Of a DNA stretch of 64,000 nt, positions 35,601 to 45,369 are shown piece after piece. Numbering within the stretch: the stretch's first letter is position 1; each line of letters starts with the position of its first letter. The DNA is from Thermopolyspora flexuosa (GTDB lineage Bacteria; Actinomycetota; Actinomycetes; Streptosporangiales; Streptosporangiaceae), in contig NZ_VFPQ01000001.1 in assembly GCF_006716785.1 (NCBI RefSeq), forward strand, positions 2,728,001 to 2,792,000, written 5' to 3'. The notes under the pieces were generated by a model. That model ran no database searches. It saw only the letters and a program-made list of their open reading frames with translations, and was not told where the DNA came from. A program made the translations under genes and the position numbers.

Positions 35601-36914
35601 ATGACGCCGATGACGCAGCCGGTGACCGATGCCGGGGTGGTCCGCGACGCCGCCGACGTGGCGGAGTTCGCGCGGGCCTGCCTGTCGCCCGCGGGCGGCG
35701 ACCGGGTCGGCATCGAGCTGGAGTTCCTCGTGTTCGACCGCGCGGACCTGCGGCGCCACGTGCCGATCGCGCGGATCCGCGCGGCGCTCGCCGACCGGCT
35801 GCCCGGCGGCAGCCGGGTGAGCTTCGAGCCCGGCGGCCAGCTCGAGCTGTCGTCCCCGCCCGCCGCGCTGCCGGACGCGATCGCCTGCATGGGCGCGGAC
35901 GTGGCCGCGGCCGCCGAGGCGCTCGAACGGCGGGGCCTCGTGCTCGCCGGGGTGGGGATCGACCCGGTGCGGCCGCCGCTGCGGCAGCTGCGGCTGCCCC
36001 GCTACGAGGCGATGGCCGCGTACTTCGCCGCCTGCTCCCCCGGCTCGGCCGCCGGCCGGCTGATGATGTGCTCGACCGCCTCGGTCCAGGTCAACGTCGA
36101 CCTCGGGCCGCGACCCGAGGCCCGGTGGGCGCGGGCGCACGCGCTCGGCCCGGTGCTCGCCGCGGCGTTCGCGAACTCGCCGCTGCGGCTCGGCCGGCCG
36201 TGCGGCTGGATGTCCGCCCGGCAGCGGGTGTGGGCGCGCCTCGACCGCACCCGCACCGCCCCCGTGCCCGGGACGGCGGACGGCACCGGTGCACCGGCCC
36301 GCGACTGGGCCCGCTACCTGCTCGACGCCCGCCTCATGGTGGCCCGGGACGCGGACGGGCGGCTGAGCCCGGTGCGCGACGGCACCACCTTCCGCGACCG
36401 GCTCGCCGCCCCCGGGCCGCCACCCACCGCCGCGGATCTCGCCTACCACGCGACCACCCTGTTCCCGCCGGTACGGCCGCGCGGCTGGCTGGAGATCCGC
36501 TACCTCGACGCGCAGGGGCCGGAGGACTGGCCGGTCGCCGTGGCCGTGCCGTACGCGCTCGTCGTCGACGACCGGGCCGGGGCCGCGGCGATGGCGGCGG
36601 TGGCGGACGCCGGGCTCGCCGCGGCCGGGCCGTACGGCGGGCCGGGCGACCCGTGGCGGATCGCGGCCCGGTGCGGGCTCGCCGACCCCGCGCTGCGGCG
36701 CGCCGCGGACGCCTGCTTCCGGGCGGCGCTGGGCGCGCTGCCGCGGCTGGGCGCGCCCGCCGGCCTGGTCGCCCGGGTCGCCGCGTTCGCCGACCGCCAC
36801 GTCGCGGCGGGCCGCTCCCCCGCCGCCGGCCTGCTCGCCACCGGCCCGCTGCCCGCGCCGCTCACCCGCCGGCCCGCCGGGGCCACGGGCTCCCGATCCG
36901 GAGGCAACCGATGA
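35601..36914 (+). CDS. egtA: Glutamate-cysteine ligase EgtA (ergothioneine pathway)
   Basis: 437 residues. The GCS2-type ATP-grasp-like fold is indicated by GIELEFLVFD near residue 37, EPGGQLELSSPP near 75, MMCSTASVQVNVDLG near 155 and LEIRYLDAQ near 297. EgtA makes gamma-glutamylcysteine, the sulfur donor used by EgtB. Its stop codon overlaps the egtB start by four bases (ATGA), so the two are coupled. ATG 35601 has GGAAAGGGG upstream; ATG 35610 is close by. Confidence 0.93.
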   Translation: MTPMTQPVTDAGVVRDAADVAEFARACLSPAGGDRVGIELEFLVFDRADLRRHVPIARIRAALADRLPGGSRVSFEPGGQLELSSPPAALPDAIACMGADVAAAAEALERRGLVLAGVGIDPVRPPLRQLRLPRYEAMAAYFAACSPGSAAGRLMMCSTASVQVNVDLGPRPEARWARAHALGPVLAAAFANSPLRLGRPCGWMSARQRVWARLDRTRTAPVPGTADGTGAPARDWARYLLDARLMVARDADGRLSPVRDGTTFRDRLAAPGPPPTAADLAYHATTLFPPVRPRGWLEIRYLDAQGPEDWPVAVAVPYALVVDDRAGAAAMAAVADAGLAAAGPYGGPGDPWRIAARCGLADPALRRAADACFRAALGALPRLGAPAGLVARVAAFADRHVAAGRSPAAGLLATGPLPAPLTRRPAGATGSRSGGNR

Positions 36915-38230
36915 CCGACCGCAAGGACCGCATCGCCGCCGAGCTCGTCGCGGTGCGGGAGCGCTCGCTCGCCTACACCGACGCCGACGACGAGACGCTG
37001 ATGCGCCAGCACTCGCCGATCATGTCGCCGCTCGTGTGGGACCTGGCGCACGTCGGCAACTACGAGGAGCTGTGGGTGCTGCGCGCGGCGGGCGGGATCG
37101 CCCCGCTGCGGCCCGAGATCGACGACATGTACGACGCGTTCAAGACGCCGCGGCGGAACCGGCCGTCGCTGCCGCTGCTGTGCCCCGACGAGGCCCGCCG
37201 GTACATCTCCGGCGTGCGCGGGCGGGTGCTCGACGTGCTCGACGCGATCGACCTGGACGCGCCGCACCCGCTGCACCGGGACGGGTTCGTGTTCGGCCTC
37301 GTCATCCAGCACGAGCACCAGCACGACGAGACCATGCTCGCCACGCTCCAGCTCTCCGGGCGGCCCGGGCTGGTGCGCGACGGCGAGCCGCCGCCGGGCC
37401 GTACCGGAGGGCCGCGCGAGGTGTTCGTGCCCGCCGGGCCGTTCCGGATGGGCACCGACACGCTGCCGTGGGCCTACGACAACGAGCGGGCCGCGCACCT
37501 CGTCGACCTGCCCGCGTACTGGATCGACCGGTTCCCGGTGAGCAACGCCGAGTACGCCGCGTTCATCGCCGACGGCGGGTACGACGACCCGCGCTGGTGG
37601 ACGCCGGAGGGGTGGGAGTGGCGGTGCCGCACCGAGGTGACCGCCCCGCTGTTCTGGGAGCGCGACGGCGACGCCTGGTGGCGCCTGCGGTTCGGGCGGA
37701 TCGAGCCGGTGCCGCCGGACGAGCCGGTGCAGCACGTGAGCTGGTTCGAGGCCGACGCGTACGCCCGCTGGGCGGGCAGGCGGCTGCCCACCGAGGCCGA
37801 GTGGGAGAAGGCGTGCGGCTGGGACCCGGCGGCGGGCCGGTCCCGGCGCTACCCGTGGGGCGACGAGGAGCCCGGCCCCGGCCACGCGAACCTCGGGCAC
37901 CGGATCGCCCGGCCCGCGCCCGTCGGGGCCTACCCTGCCGGGGCGAGCCCGTACGGGGCCGAGCAGATGATCGGCGACGTGTGGGAGTGGACCGGCTCGT
38001 GGTTCCTGCCCTACCCGCACTTCCGCGCCTTCCCGTACCGCGAGTACAGCGAGGTGTTCTTCGGCCACCGGTTCCGGGTGCTGCGCGGCGGCTCCTGGGC
38101 GACCGACCCGGCGGCGGTGCGCACCACGTTCCGCAACTGGGACTTCCCGATCCGGCGGCAGATCTTCGCCGGGTTCCGCTGCGCCCGCACCGCCACCCCG
38201 GAGGAGGCGGCCGGTGGGGGGTGGGCGTAG
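36911..38230 (+). CDS. egtB: Hercynine oxygenase EgtB (sulfoxide synthase)
   Basis: 439 residues with an N-terminal DinB-like domain and C-terminal formylglycine-generating-enzyme-like domain. Iron ligands of the family are visible: His47 in WDLAHVGNYEELW, and His134 and His138 in QHEHQHDE. The sulfatase-modifying-factor part holds VPAGPFRMGTD, RLPTEAEWEKA, and VWEWTGSWF. EgtB joins gamma-glutamylcysteine to hercynine with O2. It begins inside the egtA stop and ends one base before egtC. Confidence 0.96.
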   Translation: MTDRKDRIAAELVAVRERSLAYTDADDETLMRQHSPIMSPLVWDLAHVGNYEELWVLRAAGGIAPLRPEIDDMYDAFKTPRRNRPSLPLLCPDEARRYISGVRGRVLDVLDAIDLDAPHPLHRDGFVFGLVIQHEHQHDETMLATLQLSGRPGLVRDGEPPPGRTGGPREVFVPAGPFRMGTDTLPWAYDNERAAHLVDLPAYWIDRFPVSNAEYAAFIADGGYDDPRWWTPEGWEWRCRTEVTAPLFWERDGDAWWRLRFGRIEPVPPDEPVQHVSWFEADAYARWAGRRLPTEAEWEKACGWDPAAGRSRRYPWGDEEPGPGHANLGHRIARPAPVGAYPAGASPYGAEQMIGDVWEWTGSWFLPYPHFRAFPYREYSEVFFGHRFRVLRGGSWATDPAAVRTTFRNWDFPIRRQIFAGFRCARTATPEEAAGGGWA

Positions 38231-38941
38231 ATGTGCCGGCACGCCGCCTGGCTCGGGCCGCCGCGCAGCCTCGCCTCGCTCGTCCACGAGCCGGAGTACG
38301 GCCTGCTGCGGCAGGCGTACGCGCCGCGGATGCAGCGGCACGCCACGGTGAACGCCGACGGGTTCGGCGTCGCCTGGTACGACCCGGAGCTCGGCGAGCC
38401 GGTCCGCTACCGGCGCGCGGTGCCGATCTGGGCGGACGCGAACCTGCCCGGCCTGGCCCGGACCGCGCGGTCGCACTGCCTGCTCGCCGCGGTGCGCTCG
38501 GCGACCGAGGGCATGCCGGTGGAGGAGTCCGCGACCGCGCCGTTCGCCCGTGGCCGGTGGCTGCTCAGCCACAACGGCCGGGTCGCCCGGCAGGCGGTGC
38601 GCCCGCTCGCCGACGACGCCGAGAGCCCGTGCGACTCGGCGTGGCTCGCCGCCGCCGTGTTCGCCCGCGCCGCCGCCGGGGCGTCGCTCGCCGAGGGCGT
38701 GGCCGAGGTGGTCACGCTCGCCGCCGGGAAGGACCCCGAGGCCCGGCTCAACCTGCTCGCCTGCGACGGCGAGTCGCTCGCCGCCAGCGCCTGGGGAGAC
38801 ACGCTCTTCGTGCATCTGGGGGATGGCGAGGGCGTGCTCGTGGCGAGCGAACCGCTCGACGACCGGCCCGGCTGGCGGGCCGTACCGGACCACAGCCTCG
38901 TCACGGCCCGGCCCGGCGCACTGCGCGTCGAGCCGCTCTGA
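38231..38941 (+). CDS. egtC: Gamma-glutamyl hercynylcysteine sulfoxide hydrolase EgtC
   Basis: 236 residues. A class II glutamine amidotransferase: Cys2 directly after Met is the nucleophile (MCRHAAWLG), [10 protein letters not shown] lies near 38, and LLSHNGRV near 115. EgtC removes the glutamyl group after EgtB. Its ATG follows the egtB stop with no gap, so translation is coupled. Confidence 0.95.
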   Translation: MCRHAAWLGPPRSLASLVHEPEYGLLRQAYAPRMQRHATVNADGFGVAWYDPELGEPVRYRRAVPIWADANLPGLARTARSHCLLAAVRSATEGMPVEESATAPFARGRWLLSHNGRVARQAVRPLADDAESPCDSAWLAAAVFARAAAGASLAEGVAEVVTLAAGKDPEARLNLLACDGESLAASAWGDTLFVHLGDGEGVLVASEPLDDRPGWRAVPDHSLVTARPGALRVEPL

Positions 38942-38972
38942 CCCCGACCGTCCCATCGGCCGAGGAGGACCA

Positions 38973-39950
38973 GTGCCCGTCACCGAGCCGACCGTGCAGC
39001 TGATCGACCATCTCGACCGCGGCCACCTGCGGCAGGCGCTCGAGCGCGACGTGCGCGAGGGCCTGGCCGGCACGCCCAAGCATCTGCCGCCCAAGTGGTT
39101 CTACGACGCCGCGGGCAGCGAGCTGTTCGCCCGGATCACCCGGCTGCCGGAGTACTACCCGGCCCGGCGGGAGACCGCGATCCTGCGCGAGCACGCCGCC
39201 GACATCGCCGCGCTCGCCCGCGCCGACACCCTCGTCGAGCTGGGCTCCGGCACGAGCGAGAAGACCGTGCTGCTGCTCGACGCGCTGGTCGCCGCCGGGC
39301 TGCGCGCCTACCTGCCGGTGGACGTGGACGCGGTCACGCTGCGCCGGGCGGCCGGGCGGCTCGCGGCCCGCTACCCCGGCCTCGCCGTACGGGCGGTGTG
39401 CGCGGACTTCGAGCGGCACCTCGCGCTGCTGCCCCGGGAGGGCCGCCGCCTGGTGGCGTTCCTCGGCGGCACGATCGGAAACCTCGCCCCGGACGCGCGC
39501 GAGGTGTTCTTCAAGGACCTGCGCGCCGTGCTCGACCCGGGCGACACCCTGCTGCTCGGCGCCGACCTGGTCAAGGACACCGAGCGGCTCGTCGCCGCGT
39601 ACGCCGACGCGGCCGGGGTGACCGCGGCGTTCAACCGCAACGTGCTGCACGTGATCAACCGGGAGCTCGGCGCGGACTTCGACCCCGGCGCGTTCGACCA
39701 CGTCGCCGCCTACGACGCGGCGAACGAGTGGATCGAGATGCGGCTGCGGGCCCGCCGGGACATGCGGGTGCGCATCCCCGCCCTCGGCATGGTGGTGGCG
39801 TTCGCCGCGGGCGAGGAGATGCGCACGGAGATCAGCGCGAAGTTCCGCCCGGCCGGGCTGAGCCGCGAGCTCGCCGCCGCGGGCTTCACCGTGCGGCGCT
39901 GGTTCCTCGACCCGTCCGGGGACTTCAGCGTCGTCCTCGCCGCCGCCTGA
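38973..39950 (+). CDS. egtD: L-histidine N-alpha-methyltransferase EgtD
   Basis: 325 residues. The SAM motif [19 protein letters not shown] is at about 88-106 (Gly91-Thr94 loop), [28 protein letters not shown] is the family signature, and [16 protein letters not shown] lies near 225. EgtD trimethylates histidine to hercynine, the first pathway step. GTG 38973 follows GAGGAGGA at seven bases. Its end overlaps by 26 bp the end of the oppositely oriented PLDc_N gene. No egtE follows. Confidence 0.95.
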   Translation: MPVTEPTVQLIDHLDRGHLRQALERDVREGLAGTPKHLPPKWFYDAAGSELFARITRLPEYYPARRETAILREHAADIAALARADTLVELGSGTSEKTVLLLDALVAAGLRAYLPVDVDAVTLRRAAGRLAARYPGLAVRAVCADFERHLALLPREGRRLVAFLGGTIGNLAPDAREVFFKDLRAVLDPGDTLLLGADLVKDTERLVAAYADAAGVTAAFNRNVLHVINRELGADFDPGAFDHVAAYDAANEWIEMRLRARRDMRVRIPALGMVVAFAAGEEMRTEISAKFRPAGLSRELAAAGFTVRRWFLDPSGDFSVVLAAA

Positions 39951-40206
39951 CCGGCTCGGGCCCGGGCTCGGGCCGGCGGCGGCCGAGCAGCAGGTACGCG
40001 ATCGGGCCCACCGGCTGGACGAAGATCAGCAGCCACCACAGGGCCCGGCCGCCGCGCACGTCGCGGCCCTTGCGGAAGGCGAGGTCGACCACGGCGGCCG
40101 AGGTGAGCGCGCACTCGACCGCGATGAGGCCGAGCAGCGCGCCGCGCTCGGCGCGCGACAGCTCGGCCCAGCGGATCCGCCTGTCCCTGCGCACGGGCGT
40201 GCTCAC
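39925..40206 (-). CDS. PLDc_N-domain small membrane protein
   Basis: 93 residues with two transmembrane helices (about 22-42 and 55-75). The end [24 protein letters not shown] matches the cardiolipin-synthase/PLD nuclease N-terminal domain that often occurs alone in actinobacteria; it has no catalytic residues. GTG 40206 overlaps the stop of the upstream GerW-like gene (GTGA). Confidence 0.82.
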   Translation of the reverse strand: MSTPVRRDRRIRWAELSRAERGALLGLIAVECALTSAAVVDLAFRKGRDVRGGRALWWLLIFVQPVGPIAYLLLGRRRPEPGPEPVRRRRGRR

Positions 40207-40565
40207 CGGCGGCGGAACGCCTTGGACCGGGCGAGCATGCGGACCACGGCGCGCACGGTGAGCAGCGCGACGACGGCGACGATCTGGCCGCCGAGGATGA
40301 TGCGGTTGATGTCGACCGCGGGCCGCCAGCGGACCTCGCCGTCCTTGATCACGTACATGCCCGCGGGCGCGGCACCGATGCCGAAGCCGCCGCCGGTCCC
40401 CTCACCCGGCTGCTCGCCCTCCTGACGGCCGGTGCCGCCACCGCCCCCGCCGGTGAGCCGTGCGGCGGGGATCACGGTGATCCCGTCCCGGGTGATCGGC
40501 TCGCCGAAGACCCGGTTCACGGTCACGGCGTCCTGGGCCTTGCCGAGCAGCTCTATGGTGTCCAT
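40203..40565 (-). CDS. GerW/YtfJ family sporulation-like protein
   Basis: 120 residues. VNRVFGEPITRDGITVIPAARLTGG is the characteristic start; a glycine-rich linker follows, then AAPAGMYVIKDGEVRWRPAVDINRIILGGQIVAV, where the family's usual function-unknown domain ends. In Bacillus, GerW/YtfJ is associated with spore germination; actinobacterial members have no proven role. ATG 40565 has GGAGGGA at about six bases. Confidence 0.85.
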   Translation of the reverse strand: MDTIELLGKAQDAVTVNRVFGEPITRDGITVIPAARLTGGGGGGTGRQEGEQPGEGTGGGFGIGAAPAGMYVIKDGEVRWRPAVDINRIILGGQIVAVVALLTVRAVVRMLARSKAFRRR

Positions 40566-40691
40566 CGCGTTCCCTCCGTACGCCTCCGGCAGGCGAGGCG
40601 AATGCCCCCTTTCCGCCTTTTCCCCGCAATAACCGGATGCAACGCGCGGGGCGGACCACCGCCGGGACTCCTGAGGCTGCCGAGGAGGGAG

Positions 40692-41678
40692 TCAGAGCCC
40701 CGGCCCGGAGAGGCGGCGGTCGCCCTTGGTGGTGCGCACGAACACCTGCCAGTTGTAGTAGGCGTAGTACGCCCGGCGGTCACGCTTCATCTCGCGGGCG
40801 TGCAGCTTGACCGCGTTCACGTACCGCCGCGAGTGGTTGTACCACCACAGGGCCCTGTCGTAGTCGCGGGGCGCTCCCGTGGCGCGCAGGTAGTTCGCCG
40901 CCCCCATGATCGCGTCACGGGCGTCGTGCACGTTGCCGCCCATGCCGTACGCGGCCCAGGTGCGCGGCATGAACTGCATCGGGCCCTGGGCGCCGGTGCT
41001 GCTGGGCGAGCGGATGCGGCCGAACCTGGTCTCCACGAGCATGATCGCGGCGAGCACCTCCCAGTCCACGCCGAACCTGCGCTCGGCGCGGCGGAAGTGC
41101 CGCAGCAGCACGTCGGCGGGCTCGGGTTCGCCCACCCTGAACCGGATCGGCCCGCTCACCGGCCGGCTGAGCGCGAACAGGTCGGCCGTCGCGGTGACGT
41201 TGGCCTGGGCGGAGGCGGCGAGCCGGGACGGCAGCCGCCTGCGCACGTTCTCCGCGAGCCGGGGGTTGCGCGCCAGGTGCCGGTAGATGCGCTGCTGGTA
41301 GAGGGCGTGCAGCACGACCGGCTCGGGCGGCCTCCCCTTCGCCGGGTTCCCGTCGCGCAGCCACGCGTCGATCGCCTTGCGCAGCTCGGTGTCGGTACGG
41401 CGCAGCGCCCGGGCGATGCCGGCGGCCGAGCGGGGAATCGGCTCGTCCGGCCGGGGCAGGTCCGCGTTCGCCGCCGCGTCCGCCGTGGCGCGGGCCTCTC
41501 CCCGGCCCGACGAGGCGGTGGGCGCGGCGGAGGCGGCGGGCCGCTCGGCCGCGGACGCGTCCGCGGCGTTTCCGGTGCCGCCGCACGCCCCGGCACCGGC
41601 GGCGAGCGCCACGGCGAGCGTGACGGGGAGCACTCTGCGGAGGGGCAGGTCGCGCTGCCGCGATGGCCGTTCTCCCAT
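40692..41678 (-). CDS. Lytic transglycosylase-like lipoprotein (SLT fold)
   Basis: 328 residues. Signal peptide with lipobox AGAC near residue 31, then an Ala-rich linker. The catalytic domain is in the last 170 residues: FGVDWEVLAAIMLVETRFGRIRS holds the likely catalytic Glu, followed by STGAQGPMQFMPRTWAAYGMGG and ALWWYNHSRRYVNAV. Members cleave the glycan strand of peptidoglycan. ATG 41678 is used, with weak ribosome-site support; an earlier GTG or ATG is possible. Confidence 0.88.
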   Translation of the reverse strand: MGERPSRQRDLPLRRVLPVTLAVALAAGAGACGGTGNAADASAAERPAASAAPTASSGRGEARATADAAANADLPRPDEPIPRSAAGIARALRRTDTELRKAIDAWLRDGNPAKGRPPEPVVLHALYQQRIYRHLARNPRLAENVRRRLPSRLAASAQANVTATADLFALSRPVSGPIRFRVGEPEPADVLLRHFRRAERRFGVDWEVLAAIMLVETRFGRIRSPSSTGAQGPMQFMPRTWAAYGMGGNVHDARDAIMGAANYLRATGAPRDYDRALWWYNHSRRYVNAVKLHAREMKRDRRAYYAYYNWQVFVRTTKGDRRLSGPGL

Positions 41679-41781
41679 GGCATGCCAACCTACCCGGAGC
41701 GGGCGCGCCGCGCCGGGTGACACGGCGAACCCGGCCGGGTGCGGCGCCCGAAGGGGCCGTGACCGCCGTTACCCGGGCGCC

Positions 41782-42273
41782 TCAGCGCTCGGCGAGCCGG
41801 TCGGCCTCCTCGGCGATCCGCTCGGCGAGGCGGGCGGCCTCCTCCTCGCCCACCGCCGAGGCGAGCAGCGGCAGGTAGATCTCCTCCTCCTTGGCGAAGT
41901 GCAGCCGGACCAGCGCGTGCAGGCCGTACAGGGCCCGCTGGAGGGTGCGGCGCTCCTGCCGGGTGGGCGCGGCGAGGAGGCCGTCGCGGACCGCGACCAG
42001 CTCGCGGGTGAGCCGCGCGATCTCCTCGTGCTCGCGGCGCAGCGCGGCGATCGCCTGCGGGGCGCCCAACGCCCGCTCCAGCACCGGGTGCAGGATCGCC
42101 TCGCGCGCCTGAAGCTGCGGGATGACCCGGTAGAGCAGGAAGTCGACGCTCTCGTCGAGCTCCGTCAGCCCCTGCCAGCCGCCGTGCTCCACGGCCTCCG
42201 CCGCGCTGCGCAGCCTGTCGATGCCCGCCGCCAGGCTCCGGCTCCCGTCACCCGTCAGCCTCGTGGTCACCAT
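41782..42273 (-). CDS. Hemerythrin HHE-domain protein
   Basis: 163 residues, all alpha-helical. Metal-binding residues of the HHE fold are visible in EAVEHG near residue 29, LLYRVIPQLQAREAILHPVLE near 47-67, RREHEEI near 80 and HALVRLHFAKEEEIYLPLL near 120-138. Such proteins bind a di-iron centre and sense or handle oxygen, NO or iron. Family membership is sure; the role here is not. Lies 81 bp downstream of the phosphoribosyltransferase gene. Confidence 0.88.
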   Translation of the reverse strand: MVTTRLTGDGSRSLAAGIDRLRSAAEAVEHGGWQGLTELDESVDFLLYRVIPQLQAREAILHPVLERALGAPQAIAALRREHEEIARLTRELVAVRDGLLAAPTRQERRTLQRALYGLHALVRLHFAKEEEIYLPLLASAVGEEEAARLAERIAEEADRLAER

Positions 42274-42354
42274 GCCGAAATCCCCGTTTCTCCCAAACCG
42301 GATCCCCCGTCTTCCCGTCCCGCCAGGGCCGCGCCCGCCCCGTCGGTGCCCTCG

Positions 42355-43020
42355 TCAGGGCCGCCGCCCGCGGCCCCCGGCGCCCGCCGGGGTGCCCCGC
42401 AGCAGCTCGGTGACCTCCTCGTCGGAGGTCGGCGAGAAGTCCTCGTACCAGGCGCCGATGGCGAACAGGTCCCGCGGCGTCTCCACGCAGACGACCTGGT
42501 CGGCGACCCGGCTCAGCTCGGCGATGACGTCGGGCGAGCCCACCGGGACCGCGAGCACCACGCGCTCGGCGCCGCGGGCCCGGGCGACCTGGCAGGCGGC
42601 GCGCGCCGTGCCGCCGGTGGCCACCCCGTCGTCGACGACGATCACCGTGCGGCCCTCGAACGGCGTGGCGGGACGCCCGCCGCGCAGCCGGTTCGCCCGG
42701 CCCTCCACCTCGGCGCGCGCCCGCCGTTCCACCTCGGCCATCTGGCCGGGGTCGAGCGCGGCGAGCCGCACGATGTCGGGGTTGAGCACCCGCACCCCGT
42801 CCTCGCCGACCGCGCCGTAGCCCAGCTCCCGGTGGTACGGCACGCCGAGCTTGCGCACCACGATCACGTCGAGCGGCGCGCCGAGCGCCTGCGCGACCTC
42901 GTAGGCCACCGGAACGCCCCCGCGCGGCAGCCCGACCACGACGGCGTTCCGGGCGTCCACCTCCGCCCGCACCCGCTCGGCGAGCCGCCGTCCGGCGTCC
43001 ACACGATCCGCGAACATCAT
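42355..43020 (-). CDS. Phosphoribosyltransferase-domain protein
   Basis: 221 residues. The PRPP-binding motif VIVVDDGVATGGTARAA is near residue 120, preceded by VVGLPRGGVPVAYEVA near 28 and DVIVVRKLGVPYHRELGYGA near 50. The latter pattern is that of the stress-linked predicted phosphoribosyltransferases in actinobacteria (often beside dormancy or Usp genes), whose base acceptor is unknown. ATG 43020 is used, with GGGGGGTGG upstream; it is followed by another ATG. Confidence 0.88.
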   Translation of the reverse strand: MMFADRVDAGRRLAERVRAEVDARNAVVVGLPRGGVPVAYEVAQALGAPLDVIVVRKLGVPYHRELGYGAVGEDGVRVLNPDIVRLAALDPGQMAEVERRARAEVEGRANRLRGGRPATPFEGRTVIVVDDGVATGGTARAACQVARARGAERVVLAVPVGSPDVIAELSRVADQVVCVETPRDLFAIGAWYEDFSPTSDEEVTELLRGTPAGAGGRGRRP

Positions 43021-43142
43021 TGCCACCCCCCGTAGGCTCCTACCGATCCTGCGCCGGTCCACACCCCCTCACCAGGGTCGAACGCGGGCACCGGGTAGGG
43101 CCGAAGGTCCCGCGGTGGCGCGGGCGCGCCGGTACGGCCGGG

Positions 43143-45218
43143 TCAGGCGGTGCCGCCCGCCGCGGCGGCGGCGCGCTCGATCTCCACCGGGTCGTCCATG
43201 ACCTGGGCGGCGGTGACCGCGACGGTGGTGACGATGTCCTTGACCGTGGCGCCGCGGGACAGGTCGTTGACCGGCTTGCGCAGCCCCTGCAGCACCGGGC
43301 CGACCGCGACCGCGTTGGCGCTGCGCTGCACGCCCTTGTAGAGGATGTTGCCGGTGTTGAGGTCGGGCACGATGAACACGGTGGCGCGGCCCGCGACCTC
43401 GCTGTCCGGCAGCTTGGTCCTCGCCACCGACGGGTCGATCGCCGCGTCGTACTGGATCGGCCCGGCCACCGGAAGGTCCGGGCGGCGCTCCTGGACGAGC
43501 TCGGTGGCGGTGCGCACCTTGTCCACGTCCGCGCCGCGGCCGGAGTCCCCGGTCGAGTACGACAGTATCGCGATCCGCGGCTCGATGCCGAACCGCCGGG
43601 CGGTGTCCGCCGAGGAGATCGCGATCTCGGCGAGCTGCTCGGCCGTGGGGTCGGGCACCACCGCGCAGTCGCCGTACACGAGCACCCGGTCGGCGAGGCA
43701 CATGAAGAACACGCTCGACACCAGCCCGAGGCGGAGGATCTCGAACGCGGGCCGGATGGTGTGCGCGGTGGTGTGGGCGGCGCCGGAGACCATGCCGTCG
43801 GCGAGCCCGGTCTGCACCATGAGCGTGCCGAAGTACGACACGTCGGTCACGGTGTCGCGGGCGCTCTCCAGGGTGACGCCCTTGTGCGCGCGCAGCCGCG
43901 CGTACTCCTGGGCGAACCGCTCGCGCAGCTCGGGGTCGAACGGGCTGATCACCCGGGCCCCCTCCACCGCGGACAGGCCGAGCTGGGCGGCCTTGGCCCG
44001 GATGCGCCCCTCGTCGCCGAGCAGGGTGAGGTCGACCACGTCGCGGCGGATCAGCACGTCGGCGGCGCGCAGGATGCGCGGCTCCTCGCCCTCGGGCAGC
44101 ACGATGTGCCGGCGGCGGGCCCGGGCCCGGTCGAGCAGGTCGTACTCGAACATGAGCGGGGTGACCGCGACGGCCCGGGTGATGGCGAGCCGCTGCAGCA
44201 GCTGCTCGGCGTCGACGTGCTCGCTGAACAGCCGCAGTGCCGCGTCCACCTTGCCCTCGGCCTCCGGGCTGAACCGGCCCTCGACCGCGGACAGCCGGGT
44301 CGCGGTGTCGAAGGTGTCCCGGTCGGTGAGGATCACCGGGACCGGGATCGTCATGCCGCGCAGCAGCCGCTCCACCGGGGGCGGCATGTGCCGCCCGCCG
44401 GTCATGATGATCGCCGACAGGTTGGGGAAGGTCGGCGCGGTGTGCGCGGCCACCAGGCCGGGCACGAGCGCCGCGGCCCGGTCCGACGGGATGATCACAG
44501 CCGCGCCGTCGGTGTACCGCTCGAGGATCGTGGGCAGCGAGGCCGCGCCCACGATGAGCCCGTTCGCCTCCCGGCCGAGCCCCTCCTCCTCGCCGAACAG
44601 CAGCCGCCCGTCGCAGGCGGCGGCGAGGTCGGCGACGCTCGGCGCGCGCAGCGTCGTCGACTCCGGCAGCACGAACACCGGCGTGGCGTGGGCGACGGAG
44701 ACCCTGCCGGTGGTGCGGGTGACGATGACCGCGAGCTCCTTGGCGTGGTGCTGGGCGAGCTCCTTGGAGGTGAGCTCGACCGCCGCGGAGATCTCGGTGG
44801 CGGTACGGCCGAGCCCGCGCACCACGTTGAGCACCGGGGTGCCGAGGTCGGCGGCGAGCCGGGCGTTGAACTCGAACTCGGTCGGGGCGCCGACGTCGGT
44901 GTAGTCGGTGCCGATCACCACGACCGCGTCGCAGCGGGCGGCGAGCCTGCGGTACCGGTCGACGATCTCGCCGAGCGCCCGGTCGGTGTCGGCGTGCACG
45001 TCGTCGTAGGTGACGCCGGCGCACATCTCGTACGGCAGGTCGATGCCGAACCTGGCGAGCACGGTGGTGATGAGGCCGTCCGGCCGCCCGGAGCGCACCA
45101 CGGGGCGGAACACCCCGACCTTGCCGACCTTGCGCGACAGCGCCTCCACCATCCCGAGGGCGACCACGCCCTTGTTGCTCCCGGCCTCTCCTGCGGCGAC
45201 GTACACAGCATGTGTCAT
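43143..45218 (-). CDS. pta: Phosphate acetyltransferase (long, three-domain form)
   Basis: 691 residues. An N-terminal AAA-like domain (YVAAGEAGSNKGVVALG, where the P-loop Lys sits), a central DRTGG domain (LIVGAASLPTIL, IIMTGGRHMP), and the C-terminal catalytic domain with LPEGEEPRILRAAD, DGMVSGAAHTTAHTIRPA and FIVPDLNTGNILYK. It interconverts acetyl-CoA and acetyl phosphate. Acetate kinase, usually next to it, is not found within this window. ATG 45218 follows a GGGAGGACAA-type site weakly. Confidence 0.95.
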   Translation of the reverse strand: MTHAVYVAAGEAGSNKGVVALGMVEALSRKVGKVGVFRPVVRSGRPDGLITTVLARFGIDLPYEMCAGVTYDDVHADTDRALGEIVDRYRRLAARCDAVVVIGTDYTDVGAPTEFEFNARLAADLGTPVLNVVRGLGRTATEISAAVELTSKELAQHHAKELAVIVTRTTGRVSVAHATPVFVLPESTTLRAPSVADLAAACDGRLLFGEEEGLGREANGLIVGAASLPTILERYTDGAAVIIPSDRAAALVPGLVAAHTAPTFPNLSAIIMTGGRHMPPPVERLLRGMTIPVPVILTDRDTFDTATRLSAVEGRFSPEAEGKVDAALRLFSEHVDAEQLLQRLAITRAVAVTPLMFEYDLLDRARARRRHIVLPEGEEPRILRAADVLIRRDVVDLTLLGDEGRIRAKAAQLGLSAVEGARVISPFDPELRERFAQEYARLRAHKGVTLESARDTVTDVSYFGTLMVQTGLADGMVSGAAHTTAHTIRPAFEILRLGLVSSVFFMCLADRVLVYGDCAVVPDPTAEQLAEIAISSADTARRFGIEPRIAILSYSTGDSGRGADVDKVRTATELVQERRPDLPVAGPIQYDAAIDPSVARTKLPDSEVAGRATVFIVPDLNTGNILYKGVQRSANAVAVGPVLQGLRKPVNDLSRGATVKDIVTTVAVTAAQVMDDPVEIERAAAAAGGTA

Positions 45219-45302
45219 GCCCCAATTGTCCTCCCAGGTCAGGCCCGGGCCGGGACGTCACGGGCGTGATTTTGGGAGCACTTCCGACCGTCGCCGCAAG
45301 GA

Positions 45303-45344
45303 CACGGCCCGCCGTCCCGCGGCGGGCGCGGGCGGCGGGCCGTG
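45303..45344. terminator. 12-bp-stem terminator after coxM
   Basis: CACGGCCCGCCG at 45303-45314 and CGGCGGGCCGTG at 45333-45344 pair perfectly around an 18-base loop. It begins 26 bp after the coxM stop and precedes pta on the same strand. Confidence 0.6.
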
Positions 45345-45369
45345 CCTGGGACCTGCCCCGGAGGACGTG

